Below the pieces are notes generated by a model. It was given only the letters and a program-made list of their open reading frames with translations, was not told the origin of the DNA and searched no databases. Source: Halichoerus grypus (lineage: Eukaryota > Chordata > Mammalia > Carnivora > Phocidae). From it: DNA of 64,000 nt. Within the stretch, counting starts at the first letter, position 1, and each line of letters starts with the position of its first letter. A program made the position numbers and the translations under genes. Positions 1 to 11,570 of this stretch are shown piece after piece. The stretch lies in NCBI RefSeq assembly GCF_964656455.1, contig NC_135714.1, positions 126,226,131 to 126,290,130 on the forward strand, in the 5' to 3' direction.

Positions 1-845
1 ATAGGTTACGTACCTCTTGTCCTGAGCTGCTGTCAGGATTTTCTCTTTGTCTCTGAGATCTGCAAGTTTCACTATTATATGTGGGGGTGTTGACCTATTT
101 TTGTTGATTTTGATGGGGGGGGGGGATTCTCTGTGCCTCCTGGACTTGAATGCCTGTTTTCTTCCCCAAATTAGGGAAGTTCTCTGCTATAATTCACTCC
201 AGTATACCCTCTGGCCCTCCCCCTTTCTCTCTTTCCTCTTCTGGGATCCCAATTATTCTAATATTATTTTGCTTTATGGCATCACTTATCTCTTGAATTC
301 TCCCTTTGTGATCTAGTAGTTGTTTCTGTCTCTTTTTCTCAGCTTCTTTATTCTCCATCATTTGGTCTTCTATATCACTAATTCTCTCTTCTGCCTAATT
401 TATCCTAGCAGTTAGAACCTCCATTTTTTATTGCATCTCATTAATAGCTTTTTGATTTTGACTTTGTTGAATTTTAGTTCTTTTATTTCTCCAGAATGGG
501 ATTCTGTAGTGCCTTCTATGCTTTTTATATATATGCTTTATATATATATGCCCATATATTATCTTTATAATCGTTTTTCTGAACTCTAGTTCTGACATCT
601 TATTTAATATTTAGGTCCCTGGCAGTCAGTACTGCCTCTTCTTCTCTTTTTTGAGGTGAGTTTTTCAATCTTGTCATTCTTGCAGAAAGTGGTTGCTTTT
701 CTGTTTGGAGAATTGCGGCAATTCTTTTCTTAGGTCTCCAGTTTAGTTCAGCGGTGTTCAGAATGATTTGATAGCTATCTAGCTGAATTTGTGGGACTAG
801 ACAGAACTAAGGTCTCCTACTCCTCCACCATCCTGGACTCTCTCC
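1..845 (-). mobile_element. LINE-1 5' region fragment (5'UTR/ORF1-like)
   Basis: Read on the minus strand, this begins with a GC-rich L1 5' end (complement of ...cctccaccatcctggactctctcc) and continues into ORF1-like coiled-coil sequence and a segment with the L1-like pattern of conserved Lys/Arg codons. It is interrupted by frameshifts and a run of 12 G at about 115-126. The element runs off the window start. Subfamily is not assigned. Confidence 0.6.
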
Positions 846-1669
846 ACCAAATTTTAAGAACTTCTGACTATGCTACATTTCTTCATTTTATGTGTGAGAA
901 TATCATATCATGAGGCCTTGTTAGAATCTAGATGTATAGAGTGTTGATATTTCCCAGCCTGAAAGGAAATTGATTGGCAGGTTCCTAGTTAACCTGTGGT
1001 AGTTTCTGGTTATCCTTTTCTGCTCTTGCAAGTGATCATTATTCCTTTTGTAATAAATCTGAGCCCAGTTTGGGATCTCCATTTGTTGGAACGATTTCTT
1101 CTGCTTCAATTCCTTTCCTTCATTCATGGGTACCTTTTGTTGTTGTTGTTGTTTTAGAGTTAGGATTAAATTTTTGAAAATGTCTTTGGCCCTTTGAGAA
1201 GGCTTTCCTTTCAGGACCTCAAATGATGGAAGCATACATTACTTTACACAGACCATTTTGACGTCTACTTTCGTGAAACCTAAGTCTGGTATCCAGATAA
1301 CGGACAGTGCTATTCCTTGGAGAGAATATGTGGCTTAACTCCTGATCTTTTTTAATTTTTGGAATTACATTTCATATGATTAACCAATTAAAAACATCAC
1401 TGATATCTGTGATTTAAGTGTTGGTCATATGGATATGTTTTTTAGGTATGTTTGCCTTTGCTCTTTAATTCTGCCATGAAAGTAGTGGGAGAATAAAGAC
1501 CTGCCCAGATGAAGTGTGTGAGGGATGTAGTGGTTGCAGGGTGCATTGACTCATGGGAAGAGCATGGTGTTTGAGATGCTAGACATCATCTGGTCTGGTG
1601 CAGCCCTTTCAGCTGGATCAGGAAACTGAGGCCTAGACATGCTATTACTTTATGATCTTTTGGCCCTTT

Positions 1670-1795
1670 ACTAGAATTATGATTGTACACAAGTTATTTG
1701 ATCTCGTCACACATCTGTTTCCTCATCTGTATAATTGAAATCAAAATAGCAGCCTTATAGGGTTGTTGATATTAATTTACGTAATACCCTTTCTA
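1670..1795 (+). repeat. MIR fragment
   Basis: Resembles the MIR 3' half: acaagttatttgatctcg, then tttcctcatctgtataattg, then cttatagggttgttgat. It is an ancient tRNA-derived SINE and is diverged. Confidence 0.65.
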
Positions 1796-2040
1796 TTGAA
1801 AAATTTCAAATCCACAGAAAGGTTGCAACATAATGCAATAAACATTTGTATTTCCTATACCCGATAGGATTTATTACATTATTATTGTTATTGTCATTGA
1901 ACCATTTGAGATGAAGTTCTATTTCTTCATGACCCCTTCATTTCTAATTACTGCAGCATGTGTCTTCCAAACCAAGGACAAATTCAGGAAGTTTGACACT
2001 GACACTATGTTGTTATTTAGTGTATTGCAACACTAAGTGT
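1795..2040 (-). mobile_element. old LINE-1 3'UTR fragment, part 1
   Basis: Resembles old mammalian L1M 3'UTR in reverse: atccacagaaaggttgcaac, cttcatgacccc, and gcatgtgtcttccaaaccaa. It resumes at 2557-2712 and again from 6880, so younger insertions have split it. Confidence 0.55.
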
Positions 2041-2049
2041 GACCCACAG

Positions 2050-2195
2050 TCCCAACACATTGATGCTAACTGGGAACTTGTTAGATTTGAGAAGTTGGGG
2101 TCCCATTCCAGGGCTGCTGAATCAGAATCTGCATTTTAACAAGACCCCTGATTTGTATGTGTATGAATATTTGAGAAGCACTGTTCTGAGTAGCT
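2050..2195 (+). mobile_element. MER5A-like hAT nonautonomous DNA transposon
   Basis: Contains gctgaatcagaatctgcatt, ttttaacaagaccc and tttgagaagcactgttct, matching the MER5A pattern and its terminal inverted repeat. Termini are diverged. Confidence 0.7.
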
Positions 2196-2228
2196 CATAT
2201 TCATACTTAATTAGGTTTTACATGATAC

Positions 2229-2338
2229 TTTTTTTTTTTTTTTTTTTTTAGTAATCTCTTTGCCCAACGTGGGGCTTGAACTCCTGACCCTAAGATCAAG
2301 AGTTGCATGCTCCACTGACTGAGCCAGCCAGGTGCCCC
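2229..2338 (-). mobile_element. SINEC-type carnivore SINE, short form
   Basis: On the minus strand it reads GGCACCTGGCTGGCTCAGTC... and ends in a poly(A) of about 20. The body is a short tRNA-derived variant with gttgcatgctccactg. Target-site duplication ACATGATAC lies at 2220-2228 and 2339-2347. Confidence 0.85.
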
Positions 2339-2351
2339 ACATGATACGTTT

Positions 2352-2547
2352 TTTTTTTTTTTTTTTAAAGATTTTATTTATTTGACAGAGACACAGCAAG
2401 AGAGGGAACACAAGCAGGGGGAATGGGAGAGGGAGAAGCAGGCTTCCTGCTTAGCAGGGAGCCCAATGTGTGGCTCTATCCCAGGACCCTGGGATCATGA
2501 CCTGAGCAGAGGGCAGACGCTTAATGACTGAGCCACCCAGGCACCCC
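2352..2547 (-). mobile_element. SINEC carnivore SINE
   Basis: The T-run is followed by ttaaagattttatttatttg and gacagagacacagcaag, ending gagccacccaggcacccc: a full-length minus-strand SINEC. Target-site duplication ACATGATACGTTT lies at 2339-2351 and 2548-2560. Confidence 0.92.
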
Positions 2548-2556
2548 ACATGATAC

Positions 2557-2712
2557 GTTTTATAGAAAAATTTACCCACATGCAGGATCCAGTCCAGTAT
2601 AATGAATTGCGTTTTAAATAATTGGCATGTCTCTTTAGTTTCCTTTAATTTAGAGTAATTCCTCAGTCATTGTCTTTCATGATATTGATAACTTTTAAAG
2701 AGTATAGACCAG
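2557..2712 (-). mobile_element. old LINE-1 3'UTR fragment, part 2
   Basis: Continues the old L1 3'UTR interrupted after 2040: catgcaggatccagtccagt, ggcatgtctctttagtttcc, then cattgtctttcatgatattg. The next piece is at 6880-7000 (gattagattcaggttatgta). Confidence 0.55.
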
Positions 2713-3217
2713 ATGTTGTTTTTAATTTTTTAATTTAAAAATTTTAATTCTAGTATAGTTAACATACAGTGTTGTATTAGTTTCAGGTATACAGTATAGT
2801 GATTCAACAGTCCTATACATTACTCAGTGCTCATCATGGCAAGCGTGCTCTTTAATCCCCATCATCTATTTTTACCCATCCCCCATCCACGTGCCCTCTG
2901 GCAACCACCAGTTTGTTCTCTGTAGTAAATAATCTGTTTTTTGGTTTGTCTCTAATTTTTTTTTGTTGTTGTTCATTTGTTCGGTTTCTTAAATTCCACA
3001 CATGAGTGAAATCATATAGTATTTGTCTTTCTCTGACTTATTTCACTTAGCATTATATCCTCTAGATCCATCCATTCTTTTTTAATGGCTGATTAATATT
3101 CTATTTTATATATATATAAACTACCTCTTCCTTATCCATTCATCTATTGATGGATACTTGGGCAGCTTCCATAATTTGGCTATTGTAAAGCTGCAGTAAA
3201 GATAGGGGTGCATATAT

Positions 3218-3418
3218 ATTTTTAAATTTTTTTTTGATTTTTAAAGATTTATTTATTTGAGAGAGAGAGAGAATGAGTGGGGGTGCAGAGCCAGAGGGAA
3301 AGGGAGACGCAGACTCCTCATGGAGTAGGGAGCCCCATGGGGGGCTAGGTCCCAGGACCCTGAGATCATGACCTGAGCTGAAGGCAGATGCTTAACTGGC
3401 TGAACACCCAGGCGCCCC
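3218..3418 (-). mobile_element. SINEC carnivore SINE inside the L1
   Basis: Contains tttaaagatttatttatttg and gagagagagagagaatgag, ending cacccaggcgcccc. Target-site duplication AGGGG(T/A)GCATATAT at 3204-3217 and 3419-3432, with one mismatch. Confidence 0.9.
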
Positions 3419-5315
3419 AGGGGAGCATATATTTTTTCAAATTAGTGTTTTTGTGTTCTTTGGGTAAATACCCAGTAATGGAATTACTGGCTCATATGGT
3501 AGCTCTATTTTTAATCTTTTGATGAACCTCCTTACTCTTTTCTACAGTGGCTGCACCAGTTTGCATTCCCATCAACAGTGCACTAAGGTTCCTTTTTCTC
3601 CACATCCTCGTTAACACTTGCTGTTTTTTGTGTTTTTTGACTTTAGCTATTCTGAGAGGTGTGAGGTTTTTATCTCATTGCAGTTTTGATTGGCGTTTCC
3701 CTGATAATTAGTGATGTTGAGCATCATTTTATGCACTTGTTGGCTATATGGATGTCTTCTTTGGAGAAATGTTTATGTTTTCTGCCCATTTTTAATTGGA
3801 ACATTTTTGTATTTGTGTGTGTTGCGTTGTATATGTTCTTTATGTATTTTGGATACTAACCCTTTATCATATATGTCATTTGCACATACCTTTTCCCATT
3901 TGGTAGGTTGTCTTTTAGTTTTGTTGATTATTTCCTTTGCTATGCAGAAGCTTTTCATTTTGATGTAGTCCCAATAGTAAATATTTGCTTTTGTTTACCT
4001 TGCCTCAGGATACGTTTTTAGAAAACTATTGCTATGGCTCATGTCAGAGAAATTAGTGCCTGTGTCTCTTCTAGGATTTTTATGTTTTCACATCTCACAT
4101 TTAGATCTTCGATTTATTTTGAGTTTGTTTTGTGTATGGTGTAAGAAAGTGGTCCAGTTTCATTCTTTTGCATGTGATTGTGCAGTTTTCCCAACACTAT
4201 TTGTTGAGGAGATGGTCTTTTTCCCATTGCATATTCTTGTCTCCTTTGTCATTTATTAATTGATCATATAAATGTGGGTTTATTTCTGGGCTATCTGTTC
4301 CATTGATCTATGTGCCTAGTTTTGTGCCAGTACAATAATGTTTTGATTACTACAGCTTTGTAGTATATCTTGATTTTTGGGATTGCCATACTTCCAGTTT
4401 TGTTCATCTTTTTCAAGATTGCTTTGGCTATTTGGAGTCTTCCCTGGTTCCATACAAATTTTAGGATTATTTGTTCTAGTTCTGTGAAAAATGCTGTTGG
4501 TATTTTAATACGCATTGTATTAAATGTGTAGTTTGCTTTGGGTAGTATAGATATTTTAACAATATTTGTCCTTTCTATCCATAAGCATGGACATCTTTCC
4601 ATTTGTGTTGTCTTCAATTTCTTTCATCAGTATTTTGTAGTTTTTGGAGTACAGGTCTTTCACCTCCTTGGTTGAGTTTATTCCTAGTCATTTTATTATT
4701 TTCGGTGCAATATAAGTGGGAGTTTTTTAAATTTCTCTTTTTGCTGCTTCATTATTAGTGTATAGAAATGCAATGAATTTCTGTATATTGATTTTATATC
4801 TTGTGAGTATAGTGAATTCATTTATCACTACTAGTAGTTTTTTGGTGGAATCTCTCGGGTTTTTTTTACATATAGTATCACATCATCTGCACGTAGTGAA
4901 AATTTTACTTCTTCCTTACCAATTTGGATGCCTTTTATTTCTTTTTCTTCTCTGATTGGTATGGCTAGGACTTCCAGTACTGTGTTGAATAAAACTGGTG
5001 AGGCTGGATATCTTTGTCTTGTTCCTGATCTTAGGGGAAAAGCTCTCAGATTTTCACCACTGTGATGATGTTAGCTGTGAATTTTTCACATATGGCCTTT
5101 ATTATACTGAGGTATGTTCCCTCTAAACCTACTTTTTTGAGGGTTTTTATTATGGAGGGATATTGTACTTGTCAATGCTTTTTCTGCATCTATGGAAATG
5201 ATAATATGGTTTTTATCCTTTCTCTTGTTGATGTTATGTATCATGTTGATTGATTTGTGAATATTGAACCACCTTTGCATCCTAGACCTAAGTCCCACTT
5301 GATCATGGTGAATGA

Positions 5316-5332
5316 TTTTTTTTTTTTTTTTT
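5316..5332 (-). mobile_element. T17 tract between direct repeats: candidate poly(A)-only retroinsertion
   Basis: Inside the L1 ORF2 region, the L1 sequence gtgaatgatttt is present twice (from 5308 and from 5333) with only a T17 run between. This is the structure left by a retrotransposition event truncated to its poly(A) tail. Confidence 0.5.
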
Positions 5333-6879
5333 GTGAATGATTTTTGCATTGGTTTACTAATGTTGAGGATTTTTGCATCTATTTTCACCAGAGATACTGG
5401 CCTGTAGTTCTCTTTTTTTGGTAGTGTCTTTATCTCGTTTTGGTTTTATGGTAATGCTGGCCTCAGAAAGAATTTGGAAGCTTTCCTTCCTCTTCTATTT
5501 TTTGGAATAGTTTGAGAACAGTAAGTATTAACTCTTCTTTAAATGTGTGATAACATTCACCTGTGAAACTGGTTCTGGACTTTTGTTTGTTGAACGTTTT
5601 TTGATTACTGATTCGGTTTCATTACTAGTAATCAGTCTGTTCAAATTTTCTTCTTCTTCCTGATTTAGTTTTGGGAGATTATATGTTTCTAGGAATTTAT
5701 CCACTTCTAGGTTGTCCAATTTGTTGGCATATAATTTTTCATAATATTCTCTTATAATCCTTTGTATTTCTGTGGTGTCAGTCATTATTTCTCTTTCATT
5801 TCTGATTTTGTTTATTGACCCCCCCCCCCAATCTGGCTAAATGTTTATCAATTTTGTTGATCTTTTCAAAGAATCAGCTCCTGGTTTCATTGATTTGTTT
5901 TTTTTTTTAGTTTCTGTTTTATTTTTGCTCTAATATTTATTACTTCCTTCCTACTGCTGGTTTTGGGTTTGTTTGTTATTCTTTTTCTATCTCCTTTAGG
6001 TATAACATCAGGTTATTTGTAATTTTTCTTGCTTCTTGAGGTAGGCCTGTGTTGTTATAAACTTCCCTCTTAGAATGGCTTTTGCTGCATCCCAGAGATT
6101 TTGGACTGCTGTTTTAATTTTCATTTATCTCCATGTATTTTTTGATTTTTCTCTTTGATTTCTTGGTTGACTTATTCATTGCTTAGTAGCCAGTTCTTTA
6201 ACCTCCATGTATTTGCTTTTTTCCAGATTTTTTCTTGTGGTTAATTTATAATTTCATAGCATTTTGGTCAGAAAAGATACATAGTATGACTTCAGCCTTT
6301 GTGAATTTGTTGATACTTGTTTTGTGGCCTAATATGTGATCTGTTTTGGAGAATGTTCCATGTGCACTTGAAAAGAATGTGTATTTTGCTGTTTTAGGAT
6401 CGAATGTTCTGAATATATCTGTTAGATCCATGTGGTCTAATGTGTCATTCAAGGCTACTCTTTCCTCATTGATTTTCTATCTAGAGATTTTCTATCTAGA
6501 TGACCTATCTATACACTGATGTAATTGGGGTGTTAAAGTCCCCTACTACTATTGTATTACTATGGATTATTTCCTTTGTGTTTGTTATTAGGTGCTTTAT
6601 TTATTTAGGTGTGGGGTCTGGTCCTTTCCCCTCTCCGTGCCCACTGTGTCCCTTCCTCCTGAAGACAGTCCAGCAGGTCCATTTGGCTCCTGACAGTGTC
6701 TTTGCCCTTCCTACCCTCTTCAGTGTGGCATCTTTTCTACATTTAGCTGTGGAGAGTCTGTTCTGCCAGTCTTTGGGTCCTTTTCTGGGTTATTTGCACT
6801 GATGTGGGTGCTATTGAGTTGTAACCATGAGACAAAGTGAACTTAGGATCCTACTAATCCACCATCTTCTCTGGAAGTC

Positions 6880-7000
6880 TAGACCAGTTCTTTTATAAAC
6901 TGATCTTTATTTTGAATCTTTCTTCATGATTAGATTCAGGTTATGTATTTTTGGGAGGTAAATGATGTTGATTATTCTAAGCAAATCAGCTGGGAAGTTT
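6880..7000 (-). mobile_element. old LINE-1 3'UTR fragment, part 3
   Basis: Resumes the split old L1 after the younger insertion: tctttcttcatgattagatt, then caggttatgtatttttggga. The sequence from about 7000 to 7340 (gctggaatcatctggaggcc...) also looks like an old interspersed repeat, but I cannot name its family. Confidence 0.5.
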
Positions 7001-7434
7001 GAATGGCTGGGGGGCTGGAATCATCTGGAGGCCTCCATACTCACATCTGGTGCCTAGGCTGGGGTGACTCAGAGACAAGACTCCTCTCGGACTATTGAGC
7101 AGAGTCTCCTACACAAGGTTGTGTTTCCTCACAGAGCATGGCAGCCTAAGGAAGTGTCCTAGCCACCACGACAGAGACTGTAGGGCCTTTTATAATCTAG
7201 CATCCACAGTCCTATAGCATCACTAATGCATATGCTGTTGGTTAGCATGGTCAGGAGCCTGCTCAGATTCATGGGGAAGGGACATAGATGCCACTCTTGA
7301 TGGAAGGGTGTCAGTGAATTTGTGGTCGTGTTTTAAAACTGTCAGAGGTGATGACTGCCAGATTTTTTAATTGTAAAAACATGTTTTTTCCCTTTGTAGT
7401 TAATGGTGATCCATTAGGATATAGCCCGAGACTT

Positions 7435-7625
7435 TTGTTTTTTGTTTTTTAAAGATTTTATTTATTTATTTGATTGAGAGAGAGAGAGAACATGAGTGGG
7501 AGAGGGAGAAGCAGACTCCCTGCTGAGCAGGGAGCCTGATGCAAGGCTCCATCCCAGGACCCTGGGATCATGAACTGAGCCAAGGCAGATGCTTAACTGA
7601 CTGAGCCACCCCGGCGCCCCACCAG
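7435..7625 (-). mobile_element. SINEC carnivore SINE
   Basis: tttaaagattttatttattt followed by a GA-rich head and gagccaccccggcgcccc. Target-site duplication TAGCC(C/T)GAGACT at 7422-7433 and 7626-7637. Confidence 0.9.
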
Positions 7626-8798
7626 TAGCCTGAGACTATTTAAGAATCCTATTCCATGGTAGACTTTTATTCTTTAGTGATAGCATTCATTGATGTCTCC
7701 CGAGCATTTATGATTTGGGACTTAAATTACATAAAAATCTTAAACATAATACACTCATCTCCCAGTAAATAAACATATAATGATGACAGTGTTAGATTCT
7801 TGAATAATTCCTGTGACAAAGATAAGCATGCATGACCCAATTTGATGGGTACTAAACAATTTACATGGATGTAAGTAACAAGCACTTAATTATTGGAATG
7901 TCAACGGAAATACAGATGAAGAGGTTCTCTCTGTGTGTGGTTCTGTGGCTGTTTTATCCTGACTGTTCTTTCCTTCCAATTAAAGGAATGCACTTAAGGC
8001 ATAAGGCACCATTCATCATGACTGGAAACATTTGTGTCAAAGCTGGTTCTAGGAGAAGTGAAATCAGTTGAAGAAGATCTTCCCTTTTACACTTCAAACA
8101 CAGCTGTTTTAACTAAGAGTTAGCAAGTTCCAAACTGCCGTATAATGCAGGAACATAAGCATTAACCTTTTGAGCCTCACCTTTGAAGGTGCAGGAACTA
8201 GGTAGAGGTTATGATTTCATCGTATTTAAGTCTTATTAAAATGAATTGTGCGGTACATACTGAAGGAGTGGGCATCAGGCACCAGTATGTGTGACTTCCA
8301 CAGAGGCTTGAGCTGGCAGGGTGAGGGTTTAAACATTGGGCTGCTTGGAATATTCTTAAAATTATGCATGAGTATTTTCTAAAATCCTAATTAGAAACAT
8401 TTCAATTAGGAGGTGAAATCTAGCTATATGCTAAGGTGTTTAGAAATCAAATCTTGCCCAAAGCTTATTCCTAACAGTTGTGTATGGCAGAGGTCACTAC
8501 CTAGCACATGTAACTAAGGACTGAATACTGGCAAATTCTAGGAGACCGAGGTCCATGTATTTTTGTAGTCATGTATTGACTTCTTTAAAATGAGACAAAT
8601 GTTACATGAGGAAAAAAAAGCTCTGAAGAATAATCATTAAAATTTTAACAGAAATGTTTCTGTGTATGGAATGTTGGGTGGTTTTTATCTTCTTAAAAGA
8701 GTTTTCTTTCTTTCTTTCTTTCTTTTTTTGACTTACCAGAATTCTACAAGGAATATAATGTGTGTTAGTTATCACTTTTGTAACATGAATAAATTGTA

Positions 8799-9335
8799 CA
8801 GTTAACCTTTGAACAATACGAGTTTGAACTGCGCAGGTTCACTTACACACAGATTTTTTTTTTTTAGATAAATACAGTATAGTACTGTAAATGTATATTC
8901 TCAAAAAAATTTTCTTTAGCTTATTTTATTGTAAGAACACAATGTATAACACATATGACACACAAAATATGTGTTAATCAACTGTTTATGTTATCAGTAA
9001 AGACTTCTGGTCAACAGTAGGCTTTTTTTTTTAAAGATTTTATTTATTTATTTATTTGACAGAGACACAGCGAGAGGGAACACAAGCAGGGGGAGTGGGA
9101 GAGGGAGAATAGGCTTCCCACGGAGCAGGGAGCCTGACATGGGGCTCGATCCCAGGACCCTGGAATCATGACCTGAGCCGAAGGCAGACACTTAATGGCT
9201 GAGCCACCCAGGCGCCCCAACAGTAGGCTCTTAGTAGTTAAGGTTTTGGAAAGTCAGAAGTTACATGTGGATTTTTGATTGCTTGGGGGAGGGGAGGTCA
9301 GCACCCTAACCCCGACATTATTCAAGGGTCAACTC
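8799..9335 (+). mobile_element. MER2-like Tigger DNA transposon, interrupted by a SINE
   Basis: Begins cagttaacctttgaacaata and gtttgaactgcgcaggttca, and ends ttattcaagggtcaact: imperfect terminal inverted repeats, flanked by TA (8797-8798 and 9336-9337). The inner sequence cttattttattgtaagaaca and atatgtgttaatcaactgtt matches MER2. A SINE occupies 9024-9218. Confidence 0.85.
9024..9218 (-). mobile_element. SINEC carnivore SINE inside MER2
   Basis: tttaaagattttatttattt, gacagagacacagcgagag, ending cacccaggcgcccc. Target-site duplication AACAGTAGGCT around 9013-9023 and 9219-9229. Confidence 0.93.
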
Positions 9336-10940
9336 TAATTTGAAACAAAAAAATTACCAATAAAAAATTAAACCAAACTGTTCCTATAAATTTTAAAACC
9401 ATTGATTTAATATGAAGACTGATAAACATCCCCTGCCCCCACCATGCAGTTTCTCATAAAGGACCACCATTGACCACCTTCAAAACATGGTTTTGCTTTA
9501 GGCATTTCATTTTTATGAAAGTTAAAAATGGAGGAAAAAAGTCTGCTGCACTATCTCTTAAATATGTAGACCATGCCTGGGGGCATACATACTTGAAAAA
9601 GGTTTTAGATGATTCTGATAAATATAATCATATACATACCTTCAGGAGATGTTGCCTTCAATGTGATTAAAATTCACACATTTCCTTTTAGAGAATTAAT
9701 AGGTCTGTGGCTTATTTTTTCTTTCTAGGGACATGGTCATTCTGATCTACTCAAATGACTAGGGGTCATGGCTTGTATTCCAAAAGAAAAATGTCATTCA
9801 CCTTGAAAATGTCATAAAATGATGAGTGTATTTACTTGTATTCAATTTAAAGTGTCACAGGTATCATTGAAGGAGGGGCCTGCTTTTTGTCATGACTAGA
9901 GCTAGTGCTGGGTTGGGGAGGCCTCTTCTTATGGATCCCCAGGCCTTTGGGGATTGCAGATGGTGGGCTTCCTGTGTTCTGATCCTCTGTGCTGCTATTA
10001 GGACCAAGTGATTTCTAAGGGAGCGTTGAGTCCTGCAAAGATAAAGGGTGAAAAAAAAAAAACCAAAAAATTTTGGGAGAAGTGGTACACCAAAATTGGA
10101 GGAAGAGGAGTAGGAGAAAAAAGAAAGGAATATTATGTATTGAGTATGCTTCATTGTTGGTGTAGAGTATCTCTATTTCCTTAATGTTATTCTAGGCTTT
10201 TATTGTTGAAATGAAAACTTTTTTACTTACTGGGTTTTTATTTAGTGAAGAATATTTGTTGGAATTTGGGTTTTGAAAGTCAGTTACAGCTGTGTTTGGG
10301 AAAGTGTATTCTTCTGACTTTGGAAGGTGTATGCTTGTGTTTCCCAGATGTTTGCAGGTGCAAATTGATAAAACTGCACCTGGAGTGTTTTTAAAGGTTT
10401 GCAAACCAGAAAACAACATTTTATATCTGGGAATATATGTTCACACCATGAGTGTAAGAGCAGTGTAGCTTTGGCTGAATCAGGAGAAGTTTCCCTTATG
10501 AATTGAGTGGGGAGAAAGTTATTTAGGGAGCCTGTAAAAATTTTCTTAATGTCATTTAGTTCCCAATATATCAAAGTTATTAATTATTATCATTACCTCT
10601 GTCAGTTCTTGTTGAACACTGGAAACACCAGGGCACCGATGTTGCATGCACAGTTAATGGCACTGAAAATACCCATGGTTTGGGGTAGGTAGTTCTGCGG
10701 TATGTTTCATTATATAAAGTCTGGTAGATAAAAGTTGTCATTTATTGAAATCTTGAAGTAAAGAAACCAAAGTCAGTTATATATTACTCTAGTGCATGGA
10801 GTGCTACAGAAATCCATGTGGTATATACCCCGTTAGGACTTGGGAAGGGGTCTGAAAATGTCTCTAGAAATTAAAGCTAAAAGCTTGGAAAGAAAGAAAA
10901 AGAGGAATTCTAGCAATTGGATACATTCAAAAAAGTGTAC

Positions 10941-10998
10941 TTTTTTTTTTTTTCCTTTATCTTTCTTTTCTTTTCCTTTTTTTTTGGGGGGGGGGGTT
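10941..10998 (+). repeat. T-rich/TTTC tract followed by a G run
   Basis: T12 followed by C/T-rich sequence and then a run of 12 G ending near 10996. A low-complexity intronic tract. Confidence 0.7.
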
Positions 10999-11364
10999 GT
11001 TGTAAACCAAAATTGAAGTTGTTTTTCGAGAAGCTCACTGTAAGTCAGGGCCACAGTGAAAGCCCGAGCCTGTAGGATTAATAGGCTGGGACTGGGAATG
11101 TCTCCTGCCCCCTCTTTTCCCTCCCATTCTTCCTGGCTGCCCTTCCCCCTCTCTTCTGTGACATGGTGGGAGGGGCCTCATGCTGATGGGTAGCTGGGGC
11201 ACTCTGAGCCAAACCCTGTAACATGGTCCAATGTCAGCCTCACAGATCCCCGTGTTGAGGCTTGCATCAGATAACGCATATGAAAGCACTTGAAGGAACT
11301 GCAGCTATTAAGCAGAATCTCCCCTGATGAGGAAGCACATGCATAAAGAGCAGTCTGTTGGAAG

Positions 11365-11570
11365 GAAAGGACCCAAGCCAGCAAGATGGGAAATAGCAGT
11401 TGGCGTTGAGGCCTTGGTCTGGGAACAAAGCTTGAGTTTACCACTAACTAGTGGTATAAATATGAGCAAATCTTTAACCACAGGGGCCTCGGTTTGTTCC
11501 ACTGTGAGATAAAGGGCTTGGCGTAAGTGATAAGTAGGATACTTATCAGCTCTGAGATTCTGAGTTCTAA
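11365..11570 (+). repeat. MIR-like fragment
   Basis: Diverged MIR pattern: gagtttaccactaactagtgg, atgagcaaatctttaacc, and ggttccactgtgagataaag-like wording. Weak but ordered. Confidence 0.5.

Larger units (their letters stand above)
2713..6879 (-). mobile_element. LINE-1, carnivore type, internally deleted, with 5' end
   Basis: On the minus strand: 5'UTR-like sequence (6879 to about 6620, complement of accatcttctctgg), then the endonuclease end of ORF2 (VVGDFNTP near 6540-6500, then DIFRTFDPKTAKYTFFSSAH), reverse-transcriptase fragments (5785-5528, 5388-5086), the C-terminal ORF2 part (4617-4291, ILKFVWNQ...[11 protein letters not shown]...HIDQWNR), and a 3'UTR ending in A-rich sequence at 2713-2760. 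ORF1 and the endonuclease N-terminus are absent. Multiple stops and frameshifts make it non-functional. TAGACCAG occurs at both flanks (2705-2712 and 6880-6887). A SINE is inserted at 3218-3418. Confidence 0.85.

Noticed and set aside
921..1235. Minus-strand ORF with a poly-Gln stretch
   Set aside because: The Gln run is just a (TTG)n tract at 1136-1153 read in reverse. No gene features.
2349..2546. tRNA-like A and B box sequences on the minus strand of many loci
   Set aside because: They belong to tRNA-derived SINEs with poly(A) tails and target duplications, not functional tRNA genes.
4291..4617. Minus-strand ORF resembling reverse transcriptase C-terminal sequence, as a gene
   Set aside because: It is a remnant of L1 ORF2, interrupted on both sides by stops and lacking an intact upstream part.
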